Numbered from the stretch's first letter, positions 44,721 through 54,827 are shown. The stretch: DNA of 64,000 nt from Nitrosovibrio tenuis (GCF_900109785.1 NZ_FOBH01000001.1:248001-312000); one strand, 5' to 3'. Notes: generated by a model not told the origin, from the sequence alone. Numbers and translations: made by a program.

Positions 44721-46079
44721 TTGACAACTACATTGCTCCCGAAGACGCCGGCCAGAGTGTTCCTGAAGATTATACGTCCTATCCGTCGCCATCTTCTGCT
44801 GCTTGCTTCATCATTCATGCTTTCCGCGTGTGCGGGTACAGTTGAAATGGTGCGGGATGTGGCAAGAACGCTGGCGGATATCGATCTGGGGGGAGTTGCT
44901 GACGTCTTCGGTTGGCAAACTGTCGAGATGAGTCCGGAACAAGCCGCCCAACTGAGCATAATCCCGGGCGCACGCCCATTGTGGCAGAACCTCATCGATG
45001 AAAGTCAGGCGGGGGCATTCTCGCCGGTATTCGACAATGGGGCGGTATATGGTACCGGGGTGAACGGTCGCGTTGTGCGGTTCGATGCGGCGTCTGGCCG
45101 CGAAACTGCCAGTGTCGATACCCAGCGGGTGCTTTCGGGAGGCATAGGCGCTGGGGACGGGATGCTGCTCGTGGCGACATTCAAGGGTGAAGTTCTAGCA
45201 TTTGATGAGAAGACTGGGAAGGCCCTATGGACGGCACAGGTGTCCAGCGAGGTGCTCAGTCCGCCGCGGGCCGAAGGTGGCATGGTAGTGGTTCGCGCCG
45301 GGGATGGAAGAATTTTTAGCCTGGATGCTGCGACCGGTAAGCGCAAATGGGTATATCAGGGCGCTACGCCGTCACTGACGGTGCGGAATTTCGGCGGAGT
45401 CCTGATCTCGCGCGGAATGGTATTTGCCGGATTTGCCGGGGGAAAGCTGATAGCCATCAATTTGAGCAATGGCAGCGTAACCTGGGAGGCTGTCGTTTCG
45501 CGACCGCGCGGCGCCACGGAATTGGAGCGAATCACCGATGTTACCAGTTTGCCGGTCATGGATGAGCACCAGATATGCGCTGTAGCGTATCAGGGACGCG
45601 TCGCCTGCTTTGATATTGCGACCGGCAACCAGATTTGGGCGCGGGACGTATCCAGCAATGCCGGTCTGGCGATGGATAATCACTATGTTTATGTCAGCGA
45701 AGAGCGTGGCGCGATCGTGGCTTACGACAAAAATGACGGTACCAGCGTCTGGAGACAGGAAATGCTCAGCGGGGTTAAACTGTCTCCGCCGCTTGTTCGA
45801 GATAATCGTATCGTCGTGGCCGATTCTCAAGGGTACGTGAATCTCATCAGAAACAGCGATGGCGTTATCGTTGGCCGATCAGCCACCGACGGCAGCGCAA
45901 TCATCACCCGTCCGGTCCCTCTGCCCGATGGTTTTGTGGTACAAACCCGGAAAGGCGGACTTTACGCGCTCAGCACAGAAACAACGGGAGTATTGCCGCC
46001 GCCCGGTGTGCTACCGGCCGCAGCGCAATCCCCACAGCTCCAGTATCTCTGCTCGTTGGTTCCATTCTGCAAGCCATGA
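44721..46079 (+). CDS. bamB: outer-membrane assembly lipoprotein BamB
   Basis: BamB is a lipoprotein of the BAM complex that inserts beta-barrel proteins into the outer membrane. The N-terminus has basic residues, a hydrophobic stretch LLLLASSFMLSAC and a lipobox LSAC, so the mature protein starts at Cys near residue 38. An eight-bladed PQQ-type propeller follows with repeated strands ending in W (for example TGKALWTAQVSSEVLSPP, ATGKRKWVYQGATPSLTV, SNGSVTWEAVVSRPRG). The first in-frame start is TTG at 44721; a GTG at 44757 would give a more typical short signal peptide. It lies 21 bases after yfgM. Confidence 0.93.
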   Translation: MTTTLLPKTPARVFLKIIRPIRRHLLLLASSFMLSACAGTVEMVRDVARTLADIDLGGVADVFGWQTVEMSPEQAAQLSIIPGARPLWQNLIDESQAGAFSPVFDNGAVYGTGVNGRVVRFDAASGRETASVDTQRVLSGGIGAGDGMLLVATFKGEVLAFDEKTGKALWTAQVSSEVLSPPRAEGGMVVVRAGDGRIFSLDAATGKRKWVYQGATPSLTVRNFGGVLISRGMVFAGFAGGKLIAINLSNGSVTWEAVVSRPRGATELERITDVTSLPVMDEHQICAVAYQGRVACFDIATGNQIWARDVSSNAGLAMDNHYVYVSEERGAIVAYDKNDGTSVWRQEMLSGVKLSPPLVRDNRIVVADSQGYVNLIRNSDGVIVGRSATDGSAIITRPVPLPDGFVVQTRKGGLYALSTETTGVLPPPGVLPAAAQSPQLQYLCSLVPFCKP

Positions 46080-46375
46080 AAAGCGGATTGTACCCATTCA
46101 GCATATAGCCGAGACCTGGAAAAGATCCATTCACAGCGAGAATGTGGAATGGGATGATCCCGCTGGGGATGCACGGCCTCGGCAATGCGGTCGGTGCAAC
46201 CCCGCCGTTGCCCGATCTCCGCTTAGCGGCCCGTCGGCCAACGGTTCGGGCGCCGCTGCGTCGCACTCTTTCGCATCGTAGACCTGGCTACGACCTGCAT
46301 CGGGCGCCTTATGGTGTTCCTGATCTTACCAGCAACGCCCTCTGCGGAGGACTCTGTTCCGAGGTTCCCTAAATC

Positions 46376-47776
46376 ATGAAACCCGCTCTTGTACTGGTCG
46401 GCCGCCCCAATGTTGGCAAATCCACACTTTTTAACCGGCTGACCCGCAGCCGGGACGCCATTGTCGCGGATATACCGGGTTTGACGCGAGACCGGCATTA
46501 CGGACAAGGCAGATTGGGCGACAAGCCTTACCTGGTGGTCGATACCGGGGGCTTCGAGCCAATGGTTACCGAGGGCATTCTGCATAAAATGGCCGAGCAG
46601 ACACGACAGGCCATCGATGAGGCAGACATGGTGCTCTTCATTGTCGATGGTAGAACAGGATTAACGCCCCACGATAAAATCATCGCCGGTCAGTTGCGTA
46701 AAACAGGGCGAAAAATTATTCTGGTGGTAAACAAGACGGAGGGAATGACATCCTCTGCCGTGACTGCCGAATTTCACGAACTGGGCCTGGGTGACCCCTG
46801 TGCGATTTCCGCCGCGCATGGCGACAATGTCAATGACCTGGTGGAATTGGCGCTAGCGAATTTTACCTTGCCGCATGAAAACGAGGAAATAGAGAATCAT
46901 CCGAAAATTGCTATCGTGGGCCGCCCCAACGTTGGCAAATCAACATTGGTAAATACGCTGCTGGGAGAGGAACGCGTCATTGCGTTTGATCAGCCTGGCA
47001 CCACCCGTGACAGTATTTATATTGACTTCGATCGTAATGGTCGCCATTACACGCTCATTGACACTGCAGGCCTGCGCCGCCAAGGGAAAGTGATTGAAAC
47101 CGCCGAGAAGTTCTCGGTGATAAAAACCCTCCAGGCAATAGAGGATGCTAACGTGGTCGTACTGGTGCTGGACGCCAAAAACGAAATTTCTGACCAGGAT
47201 GCGCACATTGCCGGTTTCATTCTGGAGGCCGGGCGGGCATTGGTTCTGGCAGTCAACAAATGGGACGGGTTAGAGGATTACCAGCGGGACACCATCAAAA
47301 GCGCTATCGCCCGAAAGCTATCCTTCCTGCTGAATTTCGCGAAGGTCCATTACATTTCGGCGCTGTATGGCACTGGTATGAAGGGAATATTGCCATCTAT
47401 CAATGCCGCTTATGCTGCTGCGATGGCGCGCCTGCCGACCCCGAAGCTCACCCGGGCGTTGCTGGCAGCGGTAGAGAAGCAGCAGCCGCCACGTGCCGGG
47501 GTATCGCGCCCCAAGCTGCGCTATGCGCATCAGGGTGGCTCCAACCCGCCGTTGATCATAATTCATGGGAACGGCCTCGATCGAGTACCGCAAACGTATC
47601 AGCGCTATCTCGAAAATATGTTCCGGGAAAGCTTCCAGCTCGAGGGAACTCCCTTAAGGGTTGAGTTCAGGACGGGGAGCAATCCCTATGCGGAAAAGCG
47701 CCCGGCGCCACTCAGTGAAGCTGAAGCGGAACGCGCCCACCGTCGCCGCAGGTATGGGCGGAAAAAATACGGTTGA
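46376..47776 (+). CDS. der: ribosome assembly GTPase Der (EngA)
   Basis: Der has two consecutive G domains and acts in 50S subunit maturation. In this 466-residue protein each domain shows G1 GRPNVGKST (first at residues 9-17, second near 183), G3 DTGGFEPM and [10 protein letters not shown], and G4 NKTE and NKWD. The C-terminal KH-like domain ends in a basic tail ([13 protein letters not shown]). It follows bamB after a 296-base gap with no supported gene. It completes the common hisS-yfgM-bamB-der order. Confidence 0.97.
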   Translation: MKPALVLVGRPNVGKSTLFNRLTRSRDAIVADIPGLTRDRHYGQGRLGDKPYLVVDTGGFEPMVTEGILHKMAEQTRQAIDEADMVLFIVDGRTGLTPHDKIIAGQLRKTGRKIILVVNKTEGMTSSAVTAEFHELGLGDPCAISAAHGDNVNDLVELALANFTLPHENEEIENHPKIAIVGRPNVGKSTLVNTLLGEERVIAFDQPGTTRDSIYIDFDRNGRHYTLIDTAGLRRQGKVIETAEKFSVIKTLQAIEDANVVVLVLDAKNEISDQDAHIAGFILEAGRALVLAVNKWDGLEDYQRDTIKSAIARKLSFLLNFAKVHYISALYGTGMKGILPSINAAYAAAMARLPTPKLTRALLAAVEKQQPPRAGVSRPKLRYAHQGGSNPPLIIIHGNGLDRVPQTYQRYLENMFRESFQLEGTPLRVEFRTGSNPYAEKRPAPLSEAEAERAHRRRRYGRKKYG

Positions 47777-47793
47777 GGAACTTCCGAACAGGC

Positions 47794-47812
47794 CCCACGG
47801 GTGGGTTTCTTT
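47794..47812 (+). terminator. weak terminator candidate after der
   Basis: CCCA (47794-47797) and TGGG (47802-47805), extendable to CCCAC/GTGGG with a tight loop, are followed by TTTCTTT. It begins 18 bases after the der stop codon. The stem is short. Confidence 0.3.
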
Positions 47813-48059
47813 ACGCGACTGGCGAAGCCCTGCCGAAATCCAGCTCCACTGAGCTGCAGGTGGAAACTGTTCAGGTACCAAGGGGTTACGTCCTGTCGGG
47901 GGTATGTCCTATTGGGGCACCTGTTTATCGGGAAGAATGTATGAATTGGTCATTTCGAGGGCTTGGTTCGGACTCCATCTCTACCAAAAGTGAATGAGCG
48001 CCTTGTGCACCAGATTCTTAAAGAATGCCTGACTGCCTTACAAATAGTAGAAGCGGTGG

Positions 48060-48443
48060 CTAGTGCAATACCCTCGGCACACTCAGGATAAATTCGGGAA
48101 TGGGCGCATCAAAGCGCAAACCATCTTCAGCCACCATCTGGTAGCTTCCTTTCATCGATCCAACAGGCGTGGAAATGGCAGTGCCACTTGTATACTCGAA
48201 GCTGTCGCCAGGTTTTAGCAGCGGCTGCTCACCGACCACCCCTAGTCCTCGGACTTCCTGTATGCCGCCGCTTCCATCCGCAATTATCCAGTGGCGGCTG
48301 ATAAGCTGTGCCGGAACTGTGCCAATGTTAACAATTACGATCGTGTAGGCGAACACATAACGATCCAGCGCCTCATCCGATTGCTCAGGCAGATAGATAG
48401 TTTGGACCTTTACAGCGATTTCATATTTTTTTGTTTCAGCCAT
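48060..48443 (-). CDS. apaG: ApaG family protein
   Basis: A 127-residue single fibronectin-type beta-sandwich: YEIAVKVQTIYLPEQSD, then VFAYTIVIVNIGTVPAQLIS, RHWIIADGSGGIQEVRG, GVVGEQPLLKPGDSFEYTSG and STPVGSMKGSYQMV. ApaG was linked genetically to Co/Mg tolerance and diadenosine tetraphosphate metabolism, but its biochemical role is uncertain. I start at the ATG at 48443 (MAETKKYE); the frame runs 25 codons further without homology. It is on the minus strand and diverges from the decaying SnoaL/SDR genes, whereas in relatives it often precedes rpe directly. Confidence 0.93.
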   Translation of the reverse strand: MAETKKYEIAVKVQTIYLPEQSDEALDRYVFAYTIVIVNIGTVPAQLISRHWIIADGSGGIQEVRGLGVVGEQPLLKPGDSFEYTSGTAISTPVGSMKGSYQMVAEDGLRFDAPIPEFILSVPRVLH

Positions 48444-48831
48444 AATCGCATTGCACACTATTTTTTGAATCACGGCAAGCGCGGCGTCTACAAAAATGGA
48501 ATCCACGCAGGCCGGCACAACCTGGCAAGGTTGTAGACGTGCTTTTGTTATGGGCCGCTGTCGAGGTTAACGCATGCTGTGAAATAAGAACAATCATTGG
48601 CATTGTTCTCTGAGAGCGACGAACGCGAAGCCACCCTTTGCAATGAACGGATTAAAAAATCCAGCCAGTCAAAGACCTTGTTTCTGAGGAGGCTTGTATT
48701 TTTTTGGAGCTTCTGCTAGGTTTGAATGGAAATTCAGCACGACGCACGACATTGCCAGCGGTCCGCGCGGCAGCACATGCGATGAGCAAACAATAGGACC
48801 GAATTAAAGGGCTAAGCAAGGAGAAATCGCC
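48444..48831. other. intergenic region between apaG and the SnoaL-like pseudogene
   Basis: No gene or strong signal is visible. The right end includes AAGGAGAAA, a good ribosome binding site for the pseudogene downstream. Confidence 0.5.
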
Positions 48832-49293
48832 ATGTCATCGCAAGACGGTATTGCCGTGGTTCGTCGCAACACGGAGGAGGTTCAGGGCGGCGGGAACTTC
48901 GAGCTGTTCGACGAGCTTTTCGCCCCGGATTTCATCGATCATACGCCCCAGCCGGGCGGCTTTACCCCGGATCGCGACGGCGCCCGAAATTTATATCGCA
49001 CGCTGCGCGCCGCATTTCCTGATTTTGGCGCGGAGATCCATTGGCAAATTTCCGACGGTGACCGTGTCACAACGTAGAAAACATACCACGGCACGCACAA
49101 GGGCGTGTTCTGGGGATTGGCACCGACCGGGCGGAAAATTCACTTTGAGACGGTAGACGTCATGCGCGTTCGCAACGGTAAAATCACCGACCACTGGGGA
49201 GTCGCGAATCTCTTTTCCCTCCTGCAGCAACTCGGGCTGGCCCCCGCCATGCTGACCCCTGCAAGAAACGATGCTGAAGGCAATAACGCCTGA
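48832..49293 (+). pseudogene. SnoaL-like ester cyclase (polyketide cyclase family) broken by an in-frame TAG
   Basis: The frame from ATG 48832 (after AAGGAGAAA) encodes a SnoaL-like alpha+beta barrel: ELFDELFAPDFIDHTPQPGG, then NLYRTLRAAFPDFGAEIHWQ, and ISDGDRVTT. A TAG at 49075-49077 stops it. The same frame resumes at once with KTYHGTHKGVFWGLAPTGRK, VDVMRVRNGKITDHWGVANL and FSLLQQLG to 49293, matching the family without a gap. A single base change (for example TGG or AAG to TAG) explains it. It is the only lesion I see, so it is recent, or an amber-suppressed gene. Confidence 0.85.
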
Positions 49294-49313
49294 CCAAACA
49301 CGATCCAAACTGC

Positions 49314-49730
49314 TTGTGGACGAAATGGGCCCTGTTTACCGGCGGTTCGCGCAGTATAGGTGCCAGCCATCCCGAAGTGACCCGCGGCCGATGTGCTGCG
49401 TTAGCGTTCATCTATGGCGCATCGCCGGGCAACGCCGATGAAGTCGTCCGTGCCGTCGAGGCTGCAGGTGGGGAAGCGCTGGCGGTGCGTGCTGATTCGG
49501 GCGACCCGCCTGCTGTAAACGCGGCCGTAACCGAGACCGAGCGGTCTTCGGCCGCCTTGACATCCTTGTGAACAGCGCCCCAGTGGCCATTATCAAGCCC
49601 GTGGCTGATGTTTCTCACGAAGACCTCGATCGCATCATTGCGGTCAACATCAGGGCGTATTCGCCGCTACGCAAGAGGCTCCGCACCATACGGGGAAGGC
49701 GGGCGCATCATCAACCCCAACAGATACTGA
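49314..49730 (+). pseudogene. short-chain dehydrogenase/reductase remnant with several frameshifts
   Basis: Homology to a 3-oxoacyl-ACP-reductase-like SDR runs across frames. Frame one (from 49314) gives ALFTGGSRSIGA (the TGxxxGIG cofactor loop), then YGASPGNADEVVRAVEAAGG. A one-base deletion near 49541 moves it to FGRLDILVNSAPVAIIKPVA and SHEDLDRIIAVNIRA. Further shifts near 49660-49700 reach GGRIINPNRY and a stop at 49728-49730. The catalytic Ser-Tyr-Lys half is missing, so the gene is truncated and dead. It follows the SnoaL pseudogene, suggesting a former two-gene acquisition. Confidence 0.85.
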
Positions 49731-49894
49731 CATGAACCCGGACTCTGGAGCATGTGCCCATGCTTCTCTGTCATCGTGAGTTCGGCACCGTCATTTACGA
49801 CGCCGCAGCAAAACCCGGAGGTTCTTAACGCGACGCGTCCATTTGCGGTTAAAATAGAGGTTTTTGATAATTTCGAAAAATAAGGAAGTCTTTC

Positions 49895-50578
49895 ATGGTC
49901 AAATATCGCATCGCGCCGAGCATTCTTTCCGCAAACTTTGCCAAGCTGGGCGAGGAAATCACTGCTGTGATCGATTCTGGGGCGGATTTTATCCATTTTG
50001 ATGTGATGGATAATCACTACGTGCCGAATCTAACCATCGGACCGCTTGTCTGCGAGGCCATTCGCCCCCTGACCGACGCGATTATCGATGTACACCTGAT
50101 GGTGGAACCTGTGGACCGCATTGTTCCCGACTTCGCCAAGGCCGGGGCCAACATCATCTCCTTCCACCCGGAAGCAACCCGGCATATCGATCGTACTATC
50201 GGGCTCATCAAGGAGCAGGGGTGCAAGGCTGGTCTGGTATTCAATCCGGCTACGCCCCTTAATTATCTCGATCATGTGCTGGATAAGCTGGACCTGGTGC
50301 TGATCATGTCGGTCAACCCCGGGTTCGGCGGGCAAAAATTCATCCCTGAAGCGTTGCCAAAACTCAAAGCGGTGCGCAAACGCATTGACGAAATAGGCAA
50401 GGATATCTTGCTGGAAATTGACGGTGGGGTGAAAGTCGATAACATCGCCGAAATTGCTCGGGCGGGAGCCGACACCTTTGTTGCGGGTTCAGCTATTTAC
50501 GGCGCGGGCAGAGATAGCGATCCCCATCGTTATGACAGTATCGTGGCGGCCTTGCGGGCGGAACTGGCCAAGGTTTAA
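49895..50578 (+). CDS. rpe: ribulose-phosphate 3-epimerase
   Basis: Rpe interconverts ribulose 5-phosphate and xylulose 5-phosphate in the pentose phosphate and Calvin cycles. This 227-residue TIM barrel has [73 protein letters not shown] and FVAGSAIYG. Both metal-binding His and the catalytic Asp pair are present. AAGGAAG precedes the ATG. It is followed by gph after 28 bases. A TAAAAT at 49850-49855 could be the -10 of its promoter. Confidence 0.97.
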   Translation: MVKYRIAPSILSANFAKLGEEITAVIDSGADFIHFDVMDNHYVPNLTIGPLVCEAIRPLTDAIIDVHLMVEPVDRIVPDFAKAGANIISFHPEATRHIDRTIGLIKEQGCKAGLVFNPATPLNYLDHVLDKLDLVLIMSVNPGFGGQKFIPEALPKLKAVRKRIDEIGKDILLEIDGGVKVDNIAEIARAGADTFVAGSAIYGAGRDSDPHRYDSIVAALRAELAKV

Positions 50579-50606
50579 TCAAGTCTTCTTAAGAATTGGA
50601 ACCAGT

Positions 50607-51332
50607 GTGAACAAGAGCGTTTCTCACCCCGATGCGGCTGTGGTTGAAATAGACTTTCCTCTATCGGTTAAGGCCGTTATGATCGACCTGGACGGCACGC
50701 TCCTCGATACGGCCAGAGATCTTGCCGAGGCGGCCAACATGATGCTGCGGGAACTGGGCAAAGCCGAGCTGCCGCTCGAAACCATACAGTCTTATATCGG
50801 CAAGGGCATACAGAAACTGGTCAAGCGCACACTCAGTGGTGCTCTTGACGGGGAGCCCGAGGCGGAATTATTCCGAAGAGCAATGCCGATATACGAACGG
50901 GACTATGCGAAAACGCTGTGCATCAACACCCAACCTTATCCGGGCGTATTGGAGGGGCTGGTTGCTTTGCGGGAAAACGGTTTTCGCCTAGCCTGCGTGA
51001 CCAATAAGGCGGAGGCCTTTACTCTGCCTTTGCTTCGCCACACCGGTCTGCTGGGTTACTTCGACATCGTTCTTTCAGGCGATAGCCTGCCCAAAAAGAA
51101 ACCCGACCCGATGCCCTTGCTTCATGCCTGTGGACACTTCGGCATCGCACCGCATGAAATGCTGCTGATTGGCGATTCTCTCAACGATGCCCAGGCGGCA
51201 CGTGCGGCCGGTTGCCGTATTTTCTGCGTACCCTATGGTTACAATGAAGGTCGGGATGTGCGTGAACTCGACTGCGACGCTATCGTTTCCTCCCTCTATC
51301 AGGCAACAAAGCTGATCCAGAAATCCTCATGA
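50607..51332 (+). CDS. gph: phosphoglycolate phosphatase
   Basis: A HAD hydrolase of 241 residues removing 2-phosphoglycolate formed by Rubisco oxygenation or DNA repair. VKAVMIDLDGTLLDTARDLA contains the nucleophile Asp and second Asp; VTNK, KKKPDP and LLIGDSLNDAQAARAAGC are the remaining HAD motifs. The start is GTG at 50607, 28 bases after rpe; a longer frame back to 50454 overlaps rpe and is rejected. Its link with rpe is typical of betaproteobacteria and is relevant if the organism fixes carbon by Rubisco. Confidence 0.95.
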   Translation: MNKSVSHPDAAVVEIDFPLSVKAVMIDLDGTLLDTARDLAEAANMMLRELGKAELPLETIQSYIGKGIQKLVKRTLSGALDGEPEAELFRRAMPIYERDYAKTLCINTQPYPGVLEGLVALRENGFRLACVTNKAEAFTLPLLRHTGLLGYFDIVLSGDSLPKKKPDPMPLLHACGHFGIAPHEMLLIGDSLNDAQAARAAGCRIFCVPYGYNEGRDVRELDCDAIVSSLYQATKLIQKSS

Positions 51333-51361
51333 CAACAGTCATAGCTTCAGGAAATCCGGAA

Positions 51362-51427
51362 ATGAAGAGATACATGATCGAAGCCCTGCGCACTTGGCGC
51401 TGGGGGCCCGATCGATGGTGTGCGTGA
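51362..51427 (+). CDS. trpL: trp leader peptide (candidate), with three Trp codons
   Basis: Between gph and trpE a 21-codon frame (MKRYMIEALRTWRWGPDRWCA) runs to TGA at 51425-51427, with a second ATG four codons in (51374). Trp codons are at 51395, 51401 and 51416, so 3 of 21 residues are the rarest amino acid, and the frame lies 47 bases before the trpE start. A terminator-like hairpin overlaps its end. This is what a ribosome-mediated Trp attenuator needs. AGGAAA precedes the first ATG. Not previously known to me for this lineage. Confidence 0.6.
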   Translation: MKRYMIEALRTWRWGPDRWCA

Positions 51428-51448
51428 CACGACGCTGCCGTATTTTTT
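51415..51448 (+). terminator. attenuator terminator in the trpE leader
   Basis: ATGGTG-GCGT (51415-51425, one bulged T at 51421) pairs with ACGCTGCCGT (51432-51441) around a 6-base loop, including three G-U wobbles, followed by ATTTTTT at 51442-51448. The third Trp codon of the leader peptide (51416-51418) lies in the 5' arm, so a ribosome stalled there would stop the hairpin forming and allow transcription into trpE. Confidence 0.55.
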
Positions 51449-51474
51449 CTATTTCCGTTTTTTGGAGTTGAATC

Positions 51475-52947
51475 ATGACCGAAGCCGAATTCAAGGCTCT
51501 TGCGGCGCAGGGATACAACCGTATCCCCATGGTGCTGGAGACATTTGCAGATCTCGACACCCCGCTGTCCGTTTATCTCAAGCTTGCCAACAGGGCTTTT
51601 TCTTATCTGCTTGAATCCGTGCAGGGCGGTGAGCGCTTCGGGCGCTACTCGTTTATCGGCTTGCCCGCCGTGACTCGTATTGAGGTACGGGGTAAGCACA
51701 TTAACCTTGTCAAAGGCATAGACCGGCAAGACATCGAGGCAGGCGATCCGCTCGCTTTCATAGAATCCTATTTATCGCGTTTCAAGGCTTCGCCATATCC
51801 CGGCTTGCCGCGCTTCTGCGGCGGCCTCGTGGGTTATTTTGGTTACGACGTGGTTCGGTACATCGAAAGCAGGCTTGCTGGTCAAGCCGGTCCTGATACG
51901 CTGGCTACGCCCGACATACTATTGCTGCTATCCGAAGAACTGGCGGTGGTGGATAACCTGTCCGGCAAGCTCTATCTTGTTGTTTATGCCGACCCAGGCA
52001 TGGACGATGCATACCTTGCTGCAAAAAAGCGCCTGAAAGAACTGCTGGCGAGCCTGCGCAAGCCCGTGGAAATCCCCGTTGAAGGGCCGTGCAAGCCGGG
52101 TGAGGCTATCACCGAATTCCACGAAAGCGATTTCATCGCGGCGGTGGAGCGCGCCAAGCGCTATATCTTCGATGGGGATATCATGCAGGTCGTGCTTTCG
52201 CAACGGACCAGCAAGCCTTATGGCGCTTCTCCATTAGCTCTATACCGCGCGCTGCGCAGCCTTAACCCTTCGCCATACATGTTTTATTACCACTTTGGCG
52301 ATTTCCACGTCGTGGGTGCCTCGCCGGAGATTCTGGTGCGCCTGGAAGGCGAGACGGTGACCGTGCGCCCTATTGCGGGCACTCGGCCCCGCGGAAAAAC
52401 CGTATCGGAAGACGCGTCACTGGCGGCCGACCTGCTGGCCGATCCAAAAGAACGCGCCGAGCACCTCATGTTGATGGATCTGGGGCGCAATGATGTGGGC
52501 CGCGTGGCGCAGACCGGTACAGTGGCGGTTACGGAGAATATGCAGATCGAACATTATTCCCACGTGATGCACATCGTATCCAACGTGGACGGCAAGCTCA
52601 AACCCGGCCTGAAAGCAATGGACGTACTGCGCGCCACTTTTCCTGCAGGCACCGTCAGTGGCGCTCCCAAGGTAAGGGCAATGGAAATCATTGATGAACT
52701 GGAAGTATCCAAGCGCGGTATCTATGCCGGCGCCGTCGGATATCTTGGATTCAACGGCGACATGGATCTGGCAATCGCTATCCGTACCGGTATCGTCAAA
52801 GAAAATAGGCTGCACGTGCAGGCCGGCGCTGGCATCGTTGCCGATTCCATACCGCACAATGAATGGATCGAAACCCGTAACAAGGCCAGGGCCTTGTTAC
52901 GGGCCGCCGAAATCGCCGAGAGCGGGCTGGACAGTAGAGTGGAGTAA
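51475..52947 (+). CDS. trpE: anthranilate synthase component I
   Basis: TrpE makes anthranilate from chorismate and ammonia supplied by TrpG. The 490-residue protein has the feedback-inhibition motif [20 protein letters not shown] (LLES binds Trp), a chorismate-binding domain with [33 protein letters not shown], and [18 protein letters not shown] leader peptide and attenuator precede it. It follows gph as in many betaproteobacteria, but trpG and trpD do not follow, so the partner is elsewhere. TTGGAG lies 8 bases before the ATG. Confidence 0.96.
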   Translation: MTEAEFKALAAQGYNRIPMVLETFADLDTPLSVYLKLANRAFSYLLESVQGGERFGRYSFIGLPAVTRIEVRGKHINLVKGIDRQDIEAGDPLAFIESYLSRFKASPYPGLPRFCGGLVGYFGYDVVRYIESRLAGQAGPDTLATPDILLLLSEELAVVDNLSGKLYLVVYADPGMDDAYLAAKKRLKELLASLRKPVEIPVEGPCKPGEAITEFHESDFIAAVERAKRYIFDGDIMQVVLSQRTSKPYGASPLALYRALRSLNPSPYMFYYHFGDFHVVGASPEILVRLEGETVTVRPIAGTRPRGKTVSEDASLAADLLADPKERAEHLMLMDLGRNDVGRVAQTGTVAVTENMQIEHYSHVMHIVSNVDGKLKPGLKAMDVLRATFPAGTVSGAPKVRAMEIIDELEVSKRGIYAGAVGYLGFNGDMDLAIAIRTGIVKENRLHVQAGAGIVADSIPHNEWIETRNKARALLRAAEIAESGLDSRVE

Positions 52948-53122
52948 GGAATTGTCGGTTTGTGAATACAATTCGCTCATGGAATATATAGGGGATATAT
53001 GATCAGCGAAGTCGCCGGCCAGGTTGCCCTGGAAGCCAACCGGGGGGGACGTCAAGGACGCCAACTGGGCTGCAACCAGGTTATCAGTCAGACGCTTCCT
53101 TATACGCACAGCTATTTTATAC

Positions 53123-53152
53123 TTGCTAATCAGGTAAAATTTGCCGTAAAAT
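53123..53152 (+). promoter_or_regulatory. sigma-70-type promoter candidate for the rpsP operon
   Basis: TTGCTA (53123-53128) and TAAAAT (53147-53152) are spaced by 18 bases, 41 bases before the rpsP start. The 245-base gap after trpE otherwise has no supported gene. Confidence 0.45.
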
Positions 53153-53192
53153 CACACCCTTTTCGGTTTCGGACCTCTCCATAGGCACATAC

Positions 53193-53456
53193 ATGGTCAT
53201 TATTCGACTGGCGCGAGGCGGTGCCAAGAAACGCCCGTTTTTCAATATGGTAGTAGCGGATTCGCGCAACGCCCGCGATGGCAAATTCATAGAACGCATC
53301 GGCTTTTATAATCCCCGGGCGGCTGAAGGCGAAGAAGGACTGCGCATACAATTGGATCGTATTACATTTTGGCAATCACGAGGCGCGCAGTTATCAGAAA
53401 CTGTGACGAGGCTGGTCAGGCAGTTTGGTGCGAAACAAAGAGCCGCGGGAAGCTGA
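53193..53456 (+). CDS. rpsP: ribosomal protein bS16
   Basis: An 87-residue S16: [20 protein letters not shown], then [20 protein letters not shown] and [19 protein letters not shown]16 binds 16S rRNA early in 30S assembly. It opens the conserved rpsP-rimM-trmD-rplS operon. Confidence 0.97.
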   Translation: MVIIRLARGGAKKRPFFNMVVADSRNARDGKFIERIGFYNPRAAEGEEGLRIQLDRITFWQSRGAQLSETVTRLVRQFGAKQRAAGS

Positions 53457-54000
53457 AGAAGCTGAGCTAGGCAAAGTAACTGAACCAATGGTGGTGATGG
53501 GGCATGTTGCAGGCCCCTACGGTATATCGGGCTGGATCAAGGTTTTTCCCTATACCGAATATGTAGACGGACTGGCGGATTATCCGGCATGGTGGCTGGG
53601 CCGGGGCGATGGGAAATGGCGCGAAGTCAAAGTGAACGAATGCGCCATTCACGGAAGCATATTGACCGCTTTACTCGAGCATTACTCCGACCGTACCGCG
53701 GCGGCGCAGTTGAAAGGTCTTCAGGTTGCGATTCCTCGTAGTCAGTTGCCCGTTTTGTCAAAGAGCGGCGAAGATGGCTACTACTGGTCGGATCTGATCG
53801 GCCTTGAAGTCGTTAACCTGCAGGGTGAATCGCTGGGAAAAGTGACCGGGCTGCTTGAGACAGGCGCCAATGATGTGCTTCAAGTGCGAAGCCTGGAGGA
53901 AAGCGGAGGGGAAAGACTAATCCCTTTCATCAGTCAGGTTATTGTCAAGGTTGACTTGAGCACATCCCGAATTACGGCGGATTGGGGTCTGGACTATTAG
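53428..54000 (+). CDS. rimM: 16S rRNA processing protein RimM
   Basis: RimM matures the 30S head and binds S19. The product has the RimM N-domain ([20 protein letters not shown]) and a PRC-barrel ([42 protein letters not shown]). The start is uncertain: GTG at 53428 gives 190 residues and overlaps rpsP by 29 bases, while ATG at 53488 coincides with the first conserved residue and leaves a 31-base gap. The 20 extra residues are highly charged and poorly conserved. Confidence 0.93.
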   Translation: MRNKEPREAEEAELGKVTEPMVVMGHVAGPYGISGWIKVFPYTEYVDGLADYPAWWLGRGDGKWREVKVNECAIHGSILTALLEHYSDRTAAAQLKGLQVAIPRSQLPVLSKSGEDGYYWSDLIGLEVVNLQGESLGKVTGLLETGANDVLQVRSLEESGGERLIPFISQVIVKVDLSTSRITADWGLDY

Positions 54001-54002
54001 TC

Positions 54003-54827
54003 ATGACTTGTGAGATCGACGTCGTTACGCTATTCCCGGAAATGTTCGACGCGATCACGAAGTACGGGATAACAGGCCGGGCGAATGAAAACGCAATTTA
54101 CCAGCTGCATACCTGGAATCCGCGCGACTTTACCACGGACAATTACCGGACAATAGACGATCGTCCGTACGGCGGAGGGCCGGGCATGGTGATGCTGGCG
54201 CAACCACTGGAAAAAGCCATTACGGCGGCCAGGACCAGGCAGGCAGCCAGCGGTGCGGCCAGGACAAGGGTGATTTATCTTTCACCGCAAGGGCGGCTTC
54301 TGAATCATGGCCTGGTAATGGAACTGCGCAAGGAACCGGCGTTGGTGTTACTTGCCGGGCGTTATGAAGGCGTGGATGAGCGCTTGATCGCGCGGCAGGT
54401 GGACGATGAAATTTCCATCGGCGATTATGTGCTTTCAGGCGGCGAACTGGCAGCGATGGTGCTGATAGATTGTCTGGTGCGACAAATGCCGGGCGCTCTG
54501 GGCGACGCGGAATCAGCCAATCAGGATTCCTTTGTAGAAGGATTGCTGGATTGTCCGCATTACACCCGGCCGGAAATATACGAAGGAAGCGTGGTGCCGG
54601 AGATTTTAACGTCGGGTAATCACGCCAGAATCAAACGCTGGCGTTTGCAGCAGTCCTTGGGCAGGACATGGTTGAGGCGCCCTGATCTGCTGGCGTTGAA
54701 AATTGAGAGCGGCCTGACAAGCGAAGAAGAGATGTTGCTGGAAGAATTCAAGCATGGCTATGAAGCTGATCCGAATTCAATCAAGAGCAACCGAAACCTG
54801 AGAAAATACAGCAAGGAGTCACAATGA
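54003..54827 (+). CDS. trmD: tRNA (guanine-N1)-methyltransferase TrmD
   Basis: TrmD methylates G37 of tRNAs reading CUN, CCN and CGG, preventing +1 frameshifting. The 274-residue protein with a deep trefoil knot has [20 protein letters not shown], the [15 protein letters not shown] loop, [14 protein letters not shown] and [21 protein letters not shown] at 54003 begins 2 bases after the rimM stop codon; a further upstream frame overlaps rimM. Its stop overlaps the rplS start. Confidence 0.97.
   Translation: MTCEIDVVTLFPEMFDAITKYGITGRANENAIYQLHTWNPRDFTTDNYRTIDDRPYGGGPGMVMLAQPLEKAITAARTRQAASGAARTRVIYLSPQGRLLNHGLVMELRKEPALVLLAGRYEGVDERLIARQVDDEISIGDYVLSGGELAAMVLIDCLVRQMPGALGDAESANQDSFVEGLLDCPHYTRPEIYEGSVVPEILTSGNHARIKRWRLQQSLGRTWLRRPDLLALKIESGLTSEEEMLLEEFKHGYEADPNSIKSNRNLRKYSKESQ

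Noticed and set aside
50454-50606. 51-codon N-terminal extension of gph
   Set aside because: It is out-of-frame sequence of rpe; the GTG at 50607 fits the HAD phosphatase start.
52999-53184. 61-residue frame before rpsP
   Set aside because: Composition is that of non-coding sequence and it spans the likely rpsP promoter.
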